Counted from the first letter of the stretch, positions 8,239 through 17,075 are shown. The stretch is DNA of 64,000 nt from Frigoribacterium sp. Leaf263 (GCF_001422285.1 NZ_LMMO01000003.1:1007135-1071134), one strand, 5' to 3'. Numbers and translations: made by a program. Notes: a model not told the origin generated them from the letters alone.

Positions 8239-9642
8239 TCAGCCGGTCGGCACGAGCGCGTACGTGGTGTCGAGGTACTCGTGGATGCCCTCGCGTCCGC
8301 CCTCGCGGCCGACCCCGGACTGCTTGACGCCGCCGAAGGGCGCCGCGGCGTTCGAGACGAGGCCGGTGTTGACGCCCAGCATGCCGGTCCGCAGGCGCCC
8401 GAGCAGGCGGTGCGCCGAGGCGAGGTCGGTCGTGAACAGGTAGGCGACGAGACCGTACGGGGTGTCGTTGGCGAGGGCGACCGCGTCGTCCTCGTCCGAG
8501 AAGGTCGTGATCGGGGCGACGGGGCCGAAGACCTCGTCGTGCAGGACGGCGGCGTCGCGGGGGACGTCTGCGAGCACGGTCGGGGCGAAGAACGATCCGG
8601 GGCCGTCGAGGGCAGTCCCCCCGACGACGACGCGGGCTCCGCGTCGGACCGCGTCGTCGACGAAGGCCGCGCACGATGCCACGGCGCGGTCGTGGATGAG
8701 CGGGCCGATGTCGACGCCGTCGTCGGTGCCCCGCCCGACGACGAGCGCCGAGACCCGCTCGGCGAGACGCCGGGTGAACTCGTCGGCGATCGACTCGTGC
8801 ACGAGCAGCCGGTTGGCGGCCGTGCAGGCCTGCCCCGTGTTGCGGAACTTCGCGAGCATCGCGCCGTCGACCGCGGCGTCGAGGTCGGCGTCGGCCAGGA
8901 CGATGAAGGGGGCGTTGCCGCCGAGCTCCATCGAGGTGCGCAGCACGTTCTCGGCGGCCTGGGCGAGCAGGACGCGGCCGACCGCGGTCGACCCGGTGAA
9001 CGAGAGCTTCCGGAGGCGCGGGTCGGCCAGCAGCGGAGCGGTGACGCCCTTCGAGTCGGTCGTCGTCAGGACGGTCAGCACGCCGTCGGGCAGACCCGCC
9101 TCGGCGAGCAGCTCGGCGAACCGGATCGTCGTCAGCGGGGTCAGGTCGGCGGGCTTGATCACGACCGTGCAGCCCGCGGCGAGCGCCGGGGCGATCTTGC
9201 GGGTCGCCATGGCGAGCGGGAAGTTCCACGGCGTGATGAGGTAGCTGGGGCCCACGGGGCGGTGGGTGACGACCATGGTGCCCGTGCCCTCGGGGTTGGG
9301 GCCGAAGCGTCCGTCGATGCGGACCGCCTCCTCGGAGAACCAGCGGAGGAACTCGCCGCCGTAGGTCACCTCTCCCCGGGCCTCCGCGAGCGGCTTGCCC
9401 ATCTCCTGCGACATCAGGAGGGCGAACTCGTCGCGGCGCTCCATGAGCAGGTCGAAGGCTCGGCGGAGGATCTCGCCGCGCGCTCGTGGAGGGGTCGCGG
9501 CCCAGGCGTCCGCGGCGGCGACGGCCCGGTCGAGGGCGCGGACGGCGTCGGCCGGCGTCTGGTCGGGGACCCGGGCGAGTTCGTCTCCCGTGGCGGGGTC
9601 GTGGACGGCGAAGGTCGCCGCGCCTCCTGCGAGGGTGCTCAT
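8239..9642 (-). CDS. gabD: succinate-semialdehyde dehydrogenase
   Basis: 467-residue aldehyde dehydrogenase. The active-site cysteine lies in F-R-N-T-G-Q-A-C-T-A-A-N-R and the general base in M-E-L-G-G-N-A-P-F, both hallmarks of the SSADH branch. L-S-F-T-G-S-T-A-V-G-R is the NAD-binding turn. It oxidises succinic semialdehyde to succinate, the last step from GABA to the TCA cycle. Its ATG overlaps the TGA of gabT by four bases. The N-terminus (residues 5-9, A-G-G-A-A) overlaps a weak 10-base core of the interspersed repeat. Confidence 0.88.
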   Translation of the reverse strand: MSTLAGGAATFAVHDPATGDELARVPDQTPADAVRALDRAVAAADAWAATPPRARGEILRRAFDLLMERRDEFALLMSQEMGKPLAEARGEVTYGGEFLRWFSEEAVRIDGRFGPNPEGTGTMVVTHRPVGPSYLITPWNFPLAMATRKIAPALAAGCTVVIKPADLTPLTTIRFAELLAEAGLPDGVLTVLTTTDSKGVTAPLLADPRLRKLSFTGSTAVGRVLLAQAAENVLRTSMELGGNAPFIVLADADLDAAVDGAMLAKFRNTGQACTAANRLLVHESIADEFTRRLAERVSALVVGRGTDDGVDIGPLIHDRAVASCAAFVDDAVRRGARVVVGGTALDGPGSFFAPTVLADVPRDAAVLHDEVFGPVAPITTFSDEDDAVALANDTPYGLVAYLFTTDLASAHRLLGRLRTGMLGVNTGLVSNAAAPFGGVKQSGVGREGGREGIHEYLDTTYALVPTG

Positions 9643-10997
9643 CGGTTCGCCGCCAGTGCCTCGGCGACGACGTCGAGGCCGTCCTGGAGCAGGTCGTCGC
9701 CGATGGTGAGCGGCGGGAGGAACCGGATGACGTTGCCGTGGGTGCCGCAGGTGAGCACGATGACGCCGTTGGCGTGGCAGTGGGCGACGACGCGGCCGGT
9801 GAGCCCCGGGTCGGGTTCGCCGCTGAGGGGGTCGACGAGCTCGACGGCGATCATGGCGCCTCGGCCGCGGACGTCGCCGAGGCGCGGGTCGGAGGCCTGC
9901 AGGCGGTGCAGTCGGTCGAGCAGCAGCTCGCCGATGCGCTCGGCCCGCTCGACGAGGCCGTCGTTCTCGAACGAGTCGATGGCGGCGAGGGCGGCGGCGC
10001 AGGCGAGGGGGTTGCCGCCGTAGGTGCCGCCGAGGCCGCCGACGTGCGGGGCGTCCATCATCTCGGCGCGGCCGGTGACGGCCGACAGCGGGAGACCGCC
10101 CGCGATGCCCTTGGCGGTGACGACCAGGTCGGGGACGATCCCCTCGTGCTCGCTGGCGAACATCCGGCCCGTGCGGGCGAAGCCGGTCTGGACCTCGTCG
10201 GCGATGAAGACGACGTCGTTCGCGCGGCACCAGTCGACGAGGGCGGGGAGGAACCCCTCGGCGGGGACGATGAAGCCGCCCTCGCCCTGGATGGGCTCGA
10301 TGACGACCGCGGCGAGCGAGCCGGCGCCGATCTGCTTCTCGATCTGCGAGATGGCCCGGGCCGCCGCCTCGGGGCCGCTCAGCCCGCCGTCGCGATACGG
10401 GTACGACAGGGGCGCCCGGTAGATCTCGGGGGCGAAGGGGCCGAAGCCGGTCTTGTAGGGCATCGCCTTGGCGGTGAGCGCCATCGTGAGGTTGGTGCGG
10501 CCGTGGTAGGCGTGGTCGAAGGCGACGACGGCGGTCTTCCCGGTGTACGAGCGGGCGATCTTGATCGCGTTCTCGACGGCCTCGGCGCCGGTGTTGAACA
10601 GGGCGGTGCGCTTGTCGTGATCGCCGGGGGTGATGCGGTTCAGGGCCTCGCAGACCGCGACGTAGCCGTCGTACGCGGTGATCATGAAGCACGAGTGGGT
10701 GAAGCGCTGCACCTGCTCGACGACGGCGTCGACCACGGCGGGGGCGGAGTTGCCGACGCCGGTGACGGCGATGCCCGAGCCGAGGTCGATGAGGGTGTTG
10801 CCGTCGACGTCGGTGAGGACTCCCCCGCCGGCCGCCTCGGTGAAGACCGGGAGGCTGACGCCGACGCCGGCGGCCACGGCCTGCCGTTTGCGCTCCATGA
10901 GCTCGCGGCTGCGCGGGCCGGGGATCTCGGTGACGAGGCGCCGGCGCTGCTCGAGGCCGGGCCCGCCGCGCGGCGTGGTGACGGTGGTGGTGCTCAT
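9639..10997 (-). CDS. gabT: 4-aminobutyrate transaminase
   Basis: Class III PLP aminotransferase of 452 residues. It moves the amino group of GABA to 2-oxoglutarate, giving succinic semialdehyde. Seen in sequence: D-L-G-S-G-I-A-V-T-G-V-G near the start, F-N-T-G-A-E-A-V-E-N-A-I-K-I-A-R, the cofactor aspartate in F-I-A-D-E-V-Q-T-G-F-A-R-T-G and the Schiff-base lysine in V-V-T-A-K-G-I-A-G-G. The ATG at 10997 has GGAGC five bases upstream; in-frame starts further up lack this. It is first in the leftward operon, overlaps gabD by ATGA, and is divergent from the PucR regulator. Confidence 0.92.
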   Translation of the reverse strand: MSTTTVTTPRGGPGLEQRRRLVTEIPGPRSRELMERKRQAVAAGVGVSLPVFTEAAGGGVLTDVDGNTLIDLGSGIAVTGVGNSAPAVVDAVVEQVQRFTHSCFMITAYDGYVAVCEALNRITPGDHDKRTALFNTGAEAVENAIKIARSYTGKTAVVAFDHAYHGRTNLTMALTAKAMPYKTGFGPFAPEIYRAPLSYPYRDGGLSGPEAAARAISQIEKQIGAGSLAAVVIEPIQGEGGFIVPAEGFLPALVDWCRANDVVFIADEVQTGFARTGRMFASEHEGIVPDLVVTAKGIAGGLPLSAVTGRAEMMDAPHVGGLGGTYGGNPLACAAALAAIDSFENDGLVERAERIGELLLDRLHRLQASDPRLGDVRGRGAMIAVELVDPLSGEPDPGLTGRVVAHCHANGVIVLTCGTHGNVIRFLPPLTIGDDLLQDGLDVVAEALAANR

Positions 10998-11053
10998 GCG
11001 GTGCTCCATTCGACTTGCGGCGACTCTAGGGAGGCGGGGCGCGCCTCCTGAAC

Positions 11054-11096
11054 TGCCGATCCGTCGCAATTCGCCGTCCGAGCTGCCGGATCGGCA
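11054..11096. promoter_or_regulatory. inverted repeat between gabT and the PucR gene
   Basis: TGCCGATCCG at 11054-11063 is mirrored exactly by CGGATCGGCA at 11087-11096. The right copy is itself part of a smaller dyad, TGCCG-GAT-CGGCA, at 11084. The pair lies in the 122-base divergent promoter region and is a good candidate operator for the PucR-family regulator (inference). Confidence 0.5.
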
Positions 11097-11119
11097 CACC
11101 GGAGCGCTAACGTCGGGGC

Positions 11120-12676
11120 ATGCGACCGACCGTGCGGGCCCTCGTCCGCGAGCAGGCCCTCGGGCTGCGACTGCTGGACCCGACCACCCGTCTCGACCTG
11201 CCCCTCTCGTGGGTGCACAGCTCGGACCTGCTCGACCCGTCGCCGTTCGTCGCCGAGTCGACGATGCTGCTGACCACCGGCACCCAGTTCGACGACGCCG
11301 CCGGGCCGCCCGACTACGACGCGTACGTCGAGCGCCTCGTCGTCGCGGGCGTGGTGGCCCTCGGCTTCGGCACCGAGGTGCGGCACCGCGGCACGCCCGT
11401 CGAGCTCGTCGTGGCCGCCTCGGCCCGTGGGGTGCCCGTCGTCGAGGTGCCGTACCGCACCCCGTTCATCGCCGTCGTCCGCTGGGCCGCCGACCTCATC
11501 GCCCAGGAGGCGCGGGCCAGGGATCTCTGGACGCTGCGGGCCCAGCGCGCCGTCTCGGTCGCGGCGATCGGCGAGGGCGGGCTCGAGGCGGTGCTGCGGG
11601 TGCTCGCCGAGCAGCTCTCGGGCGCGGTGCTGCTCTTCGGGTCGGACGGCGCTCGCCGGCACGCGGCGGCGCCCGACCGGAGCGGCCCCGCGCCGGAGGG
11701 GCCGCCCGCCGGAGCGATCGCGCCCGACGACCCGCGACGGGTCGACGACGAGGCCGTGCGCCTCCTGCGCCGGGGGGCGCGCGCGAGCAGCACGGTCGTG
11801 GGGCCCACCTCGGTGACGACGCTGCAGACGCTCGGCCGCCGCGACGAGCTGCGCGGCGTGCTCGCCGTCGTCACGAGCCGTGATCTCGACCTCGCGGCCC
11901 GGGCCGTCGTGACGAGCGTCGTGGCCCTCGCCGAGACCACCCTCGACCGCGACGCCGCCCGACTGCGCGGTCAGCGCGAGCTGTGGGCGCAGGTGTGGGC
12001 GCTGCTCGTGTCGGGACGCGTCGACGTCGCTCGGGCCATCACCCGCTCCGTGGGCGTCGGACTCGCGGACGGCCCCTCCGTCGTGGCCCTGATCGCGCCT
12101 CCCGAGCGCTCTGCCGCCCTCGCGATCGACGCCGTCGAGCGCGTCGCCGCCGGGCGCTCCGACGTCTTCGTCGCACCGCTCGGCGATCAGCTCGTCGTGC
12201 TGGCGACCCCCGGGGCCATCGACCTCGTCGCCCTGGCCGCGGCGCACGGCCTCCGGGTGGGCGTCTCGGACGTGGTCGGACACGACCGGCTGGCCGGGGC
12301 GCTCGGTCAGGCGCGACGGGCCCTCGCCCTCGCGCAGGCCGGGGCCGGCGCCTCCGGGGACGAGGAGGCGGTGGTCCCCTGGTCGCGCGTCGCCGCAGGC
12401 GGTCTCGTGGCCGCCCTCTGGACGGACGAGGCCGCGCGACTGGCGGACACGCGCCTGGCCCCCGTGCGCGCCCTCGACGACGGCGACGAGCTGCTCGCGT
12501 GCAGCCGCGTCTGGCTCGAGCACAACGGCGCCTGGGAGCCCGCCGCGCGGCAGCTCGGCCTGCACCGCCACAGCCTCCGCGCGAGGGTCGCGAAGGTCGA
12601 GCGCACGCTCGGCCTGTCGCTCGACGGATTCGCCGATCGGGCGGAACTCTGGGCGCTGCTGCAGGCGACCGGGTAG
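11120..12676 (+). CDS. PucR family regulator of the putrescine/GABA cassette
   Basis: 518 residues. The N-terminal PucR ligand domain (about 1-130) includes W-V-H-S-S-D-L-L-D-P and T-G-T-Q-F. It is followed by a GGDEF-like linker domain and a C-terminal PucR helix-turn-helix, H-R-H-S-L-R-A-R-V-A-K-V-E-R-T-L-G, near residue 475. This order is typical of actinobacterial activators of nitrogen-compound catabolism (PucR, GabR-like). It is divergent from gabT and shares a promoter region with an inverted repeat, so it most likely senses GABA or a putrescine product. The ligand is inferred. Confidence 0.85.
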   Translation: MRPTVRALVREQALGLRLLDPTTRLDLPLSWVHSSDLLDPSPFVAESTMLLTTGTQFDDAAGPPDYDAYVERLVVAGVVALGFGTEVRHRGTPVELVVAASARGVPVVEVPYRTPFIAVVRWAADLIAQEARARDLWTLRAQRAVSVAAIGEGGLEAVLRVLAEQLSGAVLLFGSDGARRHAAAPDRSGPAPEGPPAGAIAPDDPRRVDDEAVRLLRRGARASSTVVGPTSVTTLQTLGRRDELRGVLAVVTSRDLDLAARAVVTSVVALAETTLDRDAARLRGQRELWAQVWALLVSGRVDVARAITRSVGVGLADGPSVVALIAPPERSAALAIDAVERVAAGRSDVFVAPLGDQLVVLATPGAIDLVALAAAHGLRVGVSDVVGHDRLAGALGQARRALALAQAGAGASGDEEAVVPWSRVAAGGLVAALWTDEAARLADTRLAPVRALDDGDELLACSRVWLEHNGAWEPAARQLGLHRHSLRARVAKVERTLGLSLDGFADRAELWALLQATG

Positions 12677-12685
12677 GAAAGTCTG

Positions 12686-13180
12686 ATGAGCCTTGCATCG
12701 ACACTCCTCCGCGTGACCATCGGCGGCCTCTTCGTGGGCCACGGCCTGCAGAAGCTGACGGGCGCCTTCGACGGCCCCGGGCTGGAGGGCACCGAGCAGA
12801 TGATGGCCGGGACGGGCATGCACCCCGCCGCCCGCAACGCGCGTCTCGTCGCGATCTCCGAGACGGCCGGCGGAGCGGCTCTCGCGCTCGGCGCCGCGAC
12901 CCCGCTCGCCGCGGCCAGCGTCGTCGCTACGATGGTCACGGCCGTCCGCAAGGTGCACGGCTCCAAGGGCCCCTGGAACACCTCCGGCGGTTTCGAGTAC
13001 AACGCCGTGCTGATCGCCGCGGCCGCCGCCGTCGCCGCGGGCCCCGGCGGCCCCTCCGTCGACCAGGCCTTCGGCAGGAAGACCTGGGGCACGCCGGGTG
13101 CGCTGTTCGCCCTCGTCGCCGGGACGATCGGATCGTTCGTCGTGGTCGAGCTCGGCCGACGCGCCGCGCCCGACGCCTGA
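12686..13180 (+). CDS. DoxX family membrane protein
   Basis: 164 residues beginning T-L-L-R-V-T-I-G-G-L-F-V-G-H-G-L-Q-K-L, the DoxX signature. Further hydrophobic segments lie at about 55-75, 80-92, 108-122 and 138-155. There is a good AGGAAAG ribosome site, and the start is nine bases after the PucR stop. It is a small inner-membrane protein possibly linked to redox balance; function unproven. It may be cotranscribed with the regulator. Confidence 0.8.
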   Translation: MSLASTLLRVTIGGLFVGHGLQKLTGAFDGPGLEGTEQMMAGTGMHPAARNARLVAISETAGGAALALGAATPLAAASVVATMVTAVRKVHGSKGPWNTSGGFEYNAVLIAAAAAVAAGPGGPSVDQAFGRKTWGTPGALFALVAGTIGSFVVVELGRRAAPDA

Positions 13181-13200
13181 CCCCGCCCCGCGGGACCGCC

Positions 13201-13215
13201 GAGGAGGCGCGGCGC
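13201..13215 (+). repeat. interspersed 15-mer, GC-ended variant
   Basis: CCGAGGAGGCGCGGCGC begins at 13199. It is exact over the 12-base core plus the CC flank, but ends CGC rather than GTC. Intergenic, between the DoxX and RecQ genes. Confidence 0.45.
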
Positions 13216-13266
13216 GGCCCCCGACGGCGCCGCGGCTCTGTCGGTGGCGTCTGACAGCATGACGGC

Positions 13267-15390
13267 ATGACCTCGACGAGCACCACGACCGACATCGACG
13301 CCGAAGCCCTCGAACTTCTCCGGGCGCTGACGGGTCGCGACGACGCGGTGTTCCACGACGGTCAGCTCGAGGCCATCAGGGCCCTCGTGGCCGACCGTCG
13401 CCGGGCCCTGGTCGTCCAGCGCACCGGATGGGGCAAGTCGGCGGTCTACTTCATCGCGACCCTGCTGCTGCGCCGTCGGGGCACGGGCCCGACGCTGCTC
13501 GTCTCTCCCCTGCTCGCGCTCATGCGCGATCAGGTCGCCGCCGCCGCGCGAGCCGGGGTCCGGGCCGTGGCGGTCAACTCCGCGAACGCGCACGAGTGGT
13601 CCGACGTGCAGCAGCAGCTCGTCGACGACGAGATCGACGTGCTGCTCGTCTCGCCCGAGCGACTCAACAACCCGCGCTTCCGCGACGAGCAGCTGCCGGT
13701 GCTCATCGCCCGCCTCGGCATGCTCGTCGTCGACGAGGCCCACTGCATCTCCGACTGGGGCCACGACTTCCGCCCCGACTACCGGCGACTCGCCGATCTC
13801 ATCCGCACCCTGCCCGCGGGGGTGCCCGTCCTCGCGACGACCGCGACGGCCAACGCCCGCGTCGTCGCCGACGTCGCCGAGCAGCTCGCGGTGGGGCCGG
13901 GCGACGACGTCCTGACCATCCGCGGCTCGCTGGCCCGCGCCTCCCTCCGGCTCGGCGTGCTGCAGCTGCCGACGTCGCGCGACCGGCTCGGCTGGCTCCT
14001 CAGCCACCTGGCCGACCTTCCGGGCAGCGGCATCATCTACACGCTCACCATCTCGGCGGCCGACGACACCGCCCGCCTGCTGCGCGAGGCCGGCCACGAC
14101 GTCCGCTCGTACTCGGGCCGCACCGACCCCGAAGAGCGCGAGCAGCTCGAGCAGCGGCTGAAAGACAACGATCTCAAGGCGCTCGTCGCGACGAGTGCCC
14201 TCGGCATGGGGTTCGACAAGCCGGATCTCGGCTTCGTCATCCACCTCGGCGCCCCCTCGTCGCCCGTGGCGTACTACCAGCAGATCGGTCGCGCCGGTCG
14301 CGCGACCGACAACGCCGACGTGCTCCTGCTGCCCGGCACGGAGGACGCCGAGATCTGGCAGTACTTCGCCACGGCCTCGATGCCGTCCGAGGCACGGGCC
14401 TCGGCCGTGCTCGCCGAGCTGAGCGAGACGCCGCTGTCGACACCGGCCCTCGAGGCCCGGGTCGACGTCAAGCGCACCCCGCTCGAGCTGATGCTCAAGG
14501 TGCTCGACGTCGACGGGGCCGTGCGGCGCGTGCAGGGCGGCTGGGTGAGCACGGGGCGACCCTGGGTCTACGACGCCGAGCGCTACGACCGCATCGCCAC
14601 CGCTCGGGTGGCCGAGCAGCAGTCGATGCTCGACTACCAGCACGCCACCACCTGCCGCATGCAGATGCTCCAGGTCGACCTCGACGATCCCGACGCGAAG
14701 CCGTGCGGTCGGTGCGACGTCTGCGCCGGCGCCTGGTACCCCACCGGCGTCGACGGCGCCGCCGCGTCGTCCGCCTCGACCTCGCTCGACCGCGTCGGGG
14801 TCGAGATCGACCCTCGCGCGCAGTGGCCGACCGGCGCCGATCGCGCCGGCGTGCCCGTCAAGGGGAAGATCGCCGACGGCGAGCGCCTCGAGCAGGGTCG
14901 CGCTCTCGCCCGCCTGACCGACCTCGGCTGGGGCACGACGCTCCGCGAGGTGTTCGCCGTGTCGGCACCCGACGCTCCCCTCTCGAAGAACCTGCTCGAC
15001 GGGGTGGTCCGCGTGCTCCGCGACTGGCCCTGGGCCGAACGCCCCGTCGGCGTGGTCGCCCTGCCGTCGACGTCGAGGCCCCTGCTGGTCGGATCGCTCG
15101 CCGAGGCGATCAGCACGGTCGGGCGGCTCCCCCTGCTCGGAACGCTGACGGCGACCCGGCCCTCGACCGGTCGGGGCCAGGGCGGCAACAGCGTCTACCG
15201 CCTGGCCGACGTGTGGCAGTCGTTCGAGGTCGGACCCGAGCTCGCCGCGGCGCTCGCCACGGTCGAGGGGCCCGTGCTGCTCGTCGACGACCTCGTCGAC
15301 AGCCGCTGGACGATCACCGTCGCCGGTCGTGAGCTGCGGCGGGCCGGCGCCTCGGCGGTGCTGCCGTTCGCCCTGGCCGTCGTCGGCTAG
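13267..15390 (+). CDS. recQ: RecQ-family helicase fused to a phosphoribosyltransferase-like domain
   Basis: 707 residues. Superfamily 2 helicase domains occupy about 20-360. The Walker A is R-T-G-W-G-K-S (about 53-58), the DEAH box is V-V-D-E-A-H-C-I-S-D-W-G-H (about 154-166), and the last motif is Q-I-G-R-A-G-R. A cysteine set follows (C near 461, then C-G-R-C-D-V-C near 479-485), the RecQ zinc site. The C-terminal 100 residues hold L-L-V-D-D-L-V-D-S-R-W-T (about 672-683), a PRPP-loop-like phosphoribosyltransferase motif. The fusion occurs in other actinobacteria; its role is unclear. It probably unwinds DNA during repair. A 75-base spacer follows a DoxX gene; no operon partner. Confidence 0.85.
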   Translation: MTSTSTTTDIDAEALELLRALTGRDDAVFHDGQLEAIRALVADRRRALVVQRTGWGKSAVYFIATLLLRRRGTGPTLLVSPLLALMRDQVAAAARAGVRAVAVNSANAHEWSDVQQQLVDDEIDVLLVSPERLNNPRFRDEQLPVLIARLGMLVVDEAHCISDWGHDFRPDYRRLADLIRTLPAGVPVLATTATANARVVADVAEQLAVGPGDDVLTIRGSLARASLRLGVLQLPTSRDRLGWLLSHLADLPGSGIIYTLTISAADDTARLLREAGHDVRSYSGRTDPEEREQLEQRLKDNDLKALVATSALGMGFDKPDLGFVIHLGAPSSPVAYYQQIGRAGRATDNADVLLLPGTEDAEIWQYFATASMPSEARASAVLAELSETPLSTPALEARVDVKRTPLELMLKVLDVDGAVRRVQGGWVSTGRPWVYDAERYDRIATARVAEQQSMLDYQHATTCRMQMLQVDLDDPDAKPCGRCDVCAGAWYPTGVDGAAASSASTSLDRVGVEIDPRAQWPTGADRAGVPVKGKIADGERLEQGRALARLTDLGWGTTLREVFAVSAPDAPLSKNLLDGVVRVLRDWPWAERPVGVVALPSTSRPLLVGSLAEAISTVGRLPLLGTLTATRPSTGRGQGGNSVYRLADVWQSFEVGPELAAALATVEGPVLLVDDLVDSRWTITVAGRELRRAGASAVLPFALAVVG

Positions 15391-15461
15391 CCGCGACTCG
15401 CGACTCGCGACGCCCGACGCCCGGCTTCCAACACCCGGTTCCCGGCTCCCGGCGCCCCGAT
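15391..15461. repeat. short heptamer repeats in a convergent gap
   Basis: The 71 bases between recQ and the monooxygenase contain CGCGACT twice from 15392, then CGCGACG, followed by several near-copies of GCCCGG. No clear hairpin terminator is visible. The low-complexity repeats may mark slippage. Confidence 0.35.
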
Positions 15462-17075
15462 TCAGCGGCCGAAGCGCATGCCGTCGCGGGTGAGGCTGCT
15501 GAAGCGCATCGACAGCACGTCGCGCGGGTAGTTCTGGTGCATCCGCCACGGTGCCCGGACCCCCTGACGGGGCAGGAGGTGCCGACCCCGGGCGACGTAG
15601 CCGCTCGAGAGGTCGATGAGCGGCATCGTCCGCCCCTCCCGGGTCGGCGACGACGGCGCGGCCCACCGCCACCCCCGCCGGTCCATGTGCCGGAGCAGCC
15701 GCGAGAGGTACCGCCCGACGAGATCGATCTTCAGGGTCCACGAGGCGTTCGTGTACCCGATCGCGAACGCGAAGTTCGGCACGTCGGCCAGCATGAACCC
15801 CTTGTACGTCAGCTTCGTCGCCGGGTCGACCGGCGCCCCGTCGACCGACAGCCGCATGCCGCCGAACAGCAGCAGGTTGAGCCCCGTCGCCGTGACGACG
15901 ACGTCGGCGGGCACGACCCGCGCCTCCTGCCCGTCCCGCCCCTCGACCCTCACGCCCTCCGGCACGAAACGCTCGACGCCGTCGGTGACGATCGACGCCG
16001 TTCCGGCCCGCAGCGCCGCGAACAGGGCTCCGTCGGGGGTGACGCACAGGCGCTGATCCCAGGGGTCGTACGACGGTTGGAAGTGCCGGTCGACGTCGAA
16101 CCCCTCGGGCAGCCGCCGTTCGACGCCCGATCGGAGGAACGCCTTCATGCGGGCGGGCGATCGCCGACTCGCCTGATAGCTGAGCAGGGCCATGCCGATG
16201 CTCCGCCACCGGGTCAGCGCGTCGTCGATCCCCACCGGGAGCAGCCGCCGCCAGAGACGGGGCCGACGACGGCGGGACGGCAGCGACAGCACGTACGTCA
16301 GCGAGCGCTGCAGCATCGTGACGTGCTCGGCCCGCTCGGCGAGGGCCGGGACGAGCGTGATCGCGGTCGCGCCCGAGCCGATGACGACGACGCGTCGTCC
16401 GGTCACGTCGAGGTCGTCGGGCCAGTGCTGAGGGTGGACCACCCGGCCGGTGAAGTCGTCCTGCCCGGTGAAGACGGGGGTGTAGCCCTCGTCGTAGCGG
16501 TAGTAGCCCGAGCACGCGACGAGGACGCCGCAGGTCACGGTGACCCGGCGGGGCGCGGCCGGGCCGGGACGGTCGGTGGCGTCGACGGTCGCCGCGCGGT
16601 CGTCGACGCGCGCCTCCGCTTCCGCCCGGTCGGCGGCCTCGACGTCGACGGTGACCGTCCAGAGCGCCTCGGCGCTCGACCAGTCGGCCGACACCACCCG
16701 GTGCCCGTAGCGGACGACGTCGGCGACGCCGGACTCGTCGGCCGTGTCGCGCACGTAGTCGCGGATCGCCTCGCCCGGGGCGATCGAGCGGCGATCGCGC
16801 CAGGGCCGGTCGGCGTAGCCCAGGGTGAACATGTCGCTGTCGGAGCGGACGCCCGGGTAGCGGAAGAGGTCCCAGGTGCCGCCCATCGCGTGACGCGCCT
16901 CGACGACGGCGAGGGTCCGCCCGGGGAAGTCGCGCAGCAGTCGCGCCGCCATGCCGACCCCCGACAGGCCCGCGCCGACCACGAGCACGTCGACGTGCTC
17001 GGGCAGCGGGTCGCCCGCCGCGGTAGCGCGGGCCGAGGAGGCGGGTGTCGAGGAGGCGCGGGTCGTCCCGGTCAC
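15462..17075 (-). CDS. EthA-type Baeyer-Villiger flavin monooxygenase
   Basis: 537 residues. It uses FAD, NADPH and O2 to insert oxygen next to a ketone, giving an ester; EthA relatives also oxidise thioamides. Motifs: FAD loop V-G-A-G-L-S-G near 33, G-G-T-W-D-L-F-R-Y-P-G, the family fingerprint F-T-G-R-V-V-H-P-Q-H-W-P (about 207-218) and a second Rossmann loop I-G-S-G-A-T-A. The match to Mycobacterium EthA (recalled) is strong throughout. The GTG start overlaps the TGA of the alcohol dehydrogenase gene (GTGA). The N-terminus T-R-A-S-S-T-P-A-S-S is encoded by two copies of the interspersed repeat. A roughly 30-residue Ala/Asp-rich insertion near 165-195 is absent from EthA and contains E-A-R-V, a degenerate repeat copy at 16605-16619. 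Confidence 0.88.
   Translation of the reverse strand: MTGTTRASSTPASSARATAAGDPLPEHVDVLVVGAGLSGVGMAARLLRDFPGRTLAVVEARHAMGGTWDLFRYPGVRSDSDMFTLGYADRPWRDRRSIAPGEAIRDYVRDTADESGVADVVRYGHRVVSADWSSAEALWTVTVDVEAADRAEAEARVDDRAATVDATDRPGPAAPRRVTVTCGVLVACSGYYRYDEGYTPVFTGQDDFTGRVVHPQHWPDDLDVTGRRVVVIGSGATAITLVPALAERAEHVTMLQRSLTYVLSLPSRRRRPRLWRRLLPVGIDDALTRWRSIGMALLSYQASRRSPARMKAFLRSGVERRLPEGFDVDRHFQPSYDPWDQRLCVTPDGALFAALRAGTASIVTDGVERFVPEGVRVEGRDGQEARVVPADVVVTATGLNLLLFGGMRLSVDGAPVDPATKLTYKGFMLADVPNFAFAIGYTNASWTLKIDLVGRYLSRLLRHMDRRGWRWAAPSSPTREGRTMPLIDLSSGYVARGRHLLPRQGVRAPWRMHQNYPRDVLSMRFSSLTRDGMRFGR
17035..17064 (+). repeat. two tandem copies of the interspersed 15-mer inside a gene
   Basis: 17035-17049 is a 13/15 match and 17050-17064 is an exact GAGGAGGCGCGGGTC. 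They are head to tail with no spacer. On the coding strand they give T-R-A-S-S-T-P-A-S-S at residues 4-14 of the monooxygenase, ahead of its FAD domain. Confidence 0.8.

Noticed and set aside
9012-9027. GGAGGCGCGGGTCGGC in the gabD gene (D-P-R-L-R-K)
   Set aside because: The peptide lies in the conserved stretch before S-F-T-G-S of aldehyde dehydrogenases, so ordinary codon choice explains it.
9879-9893. GAGGCGCGGGTC in gabT
   Set aside because: It encodes D-P-R-L-G-D-V-R-G, a normal conserved region of class III aminotransferases.
12307-16515. Open frame of about 1400 codons on the minus strand
   Set aside because: Antisense to the PucR and recQ genes, with biased Arg/Gly/Ala composition and no domain.
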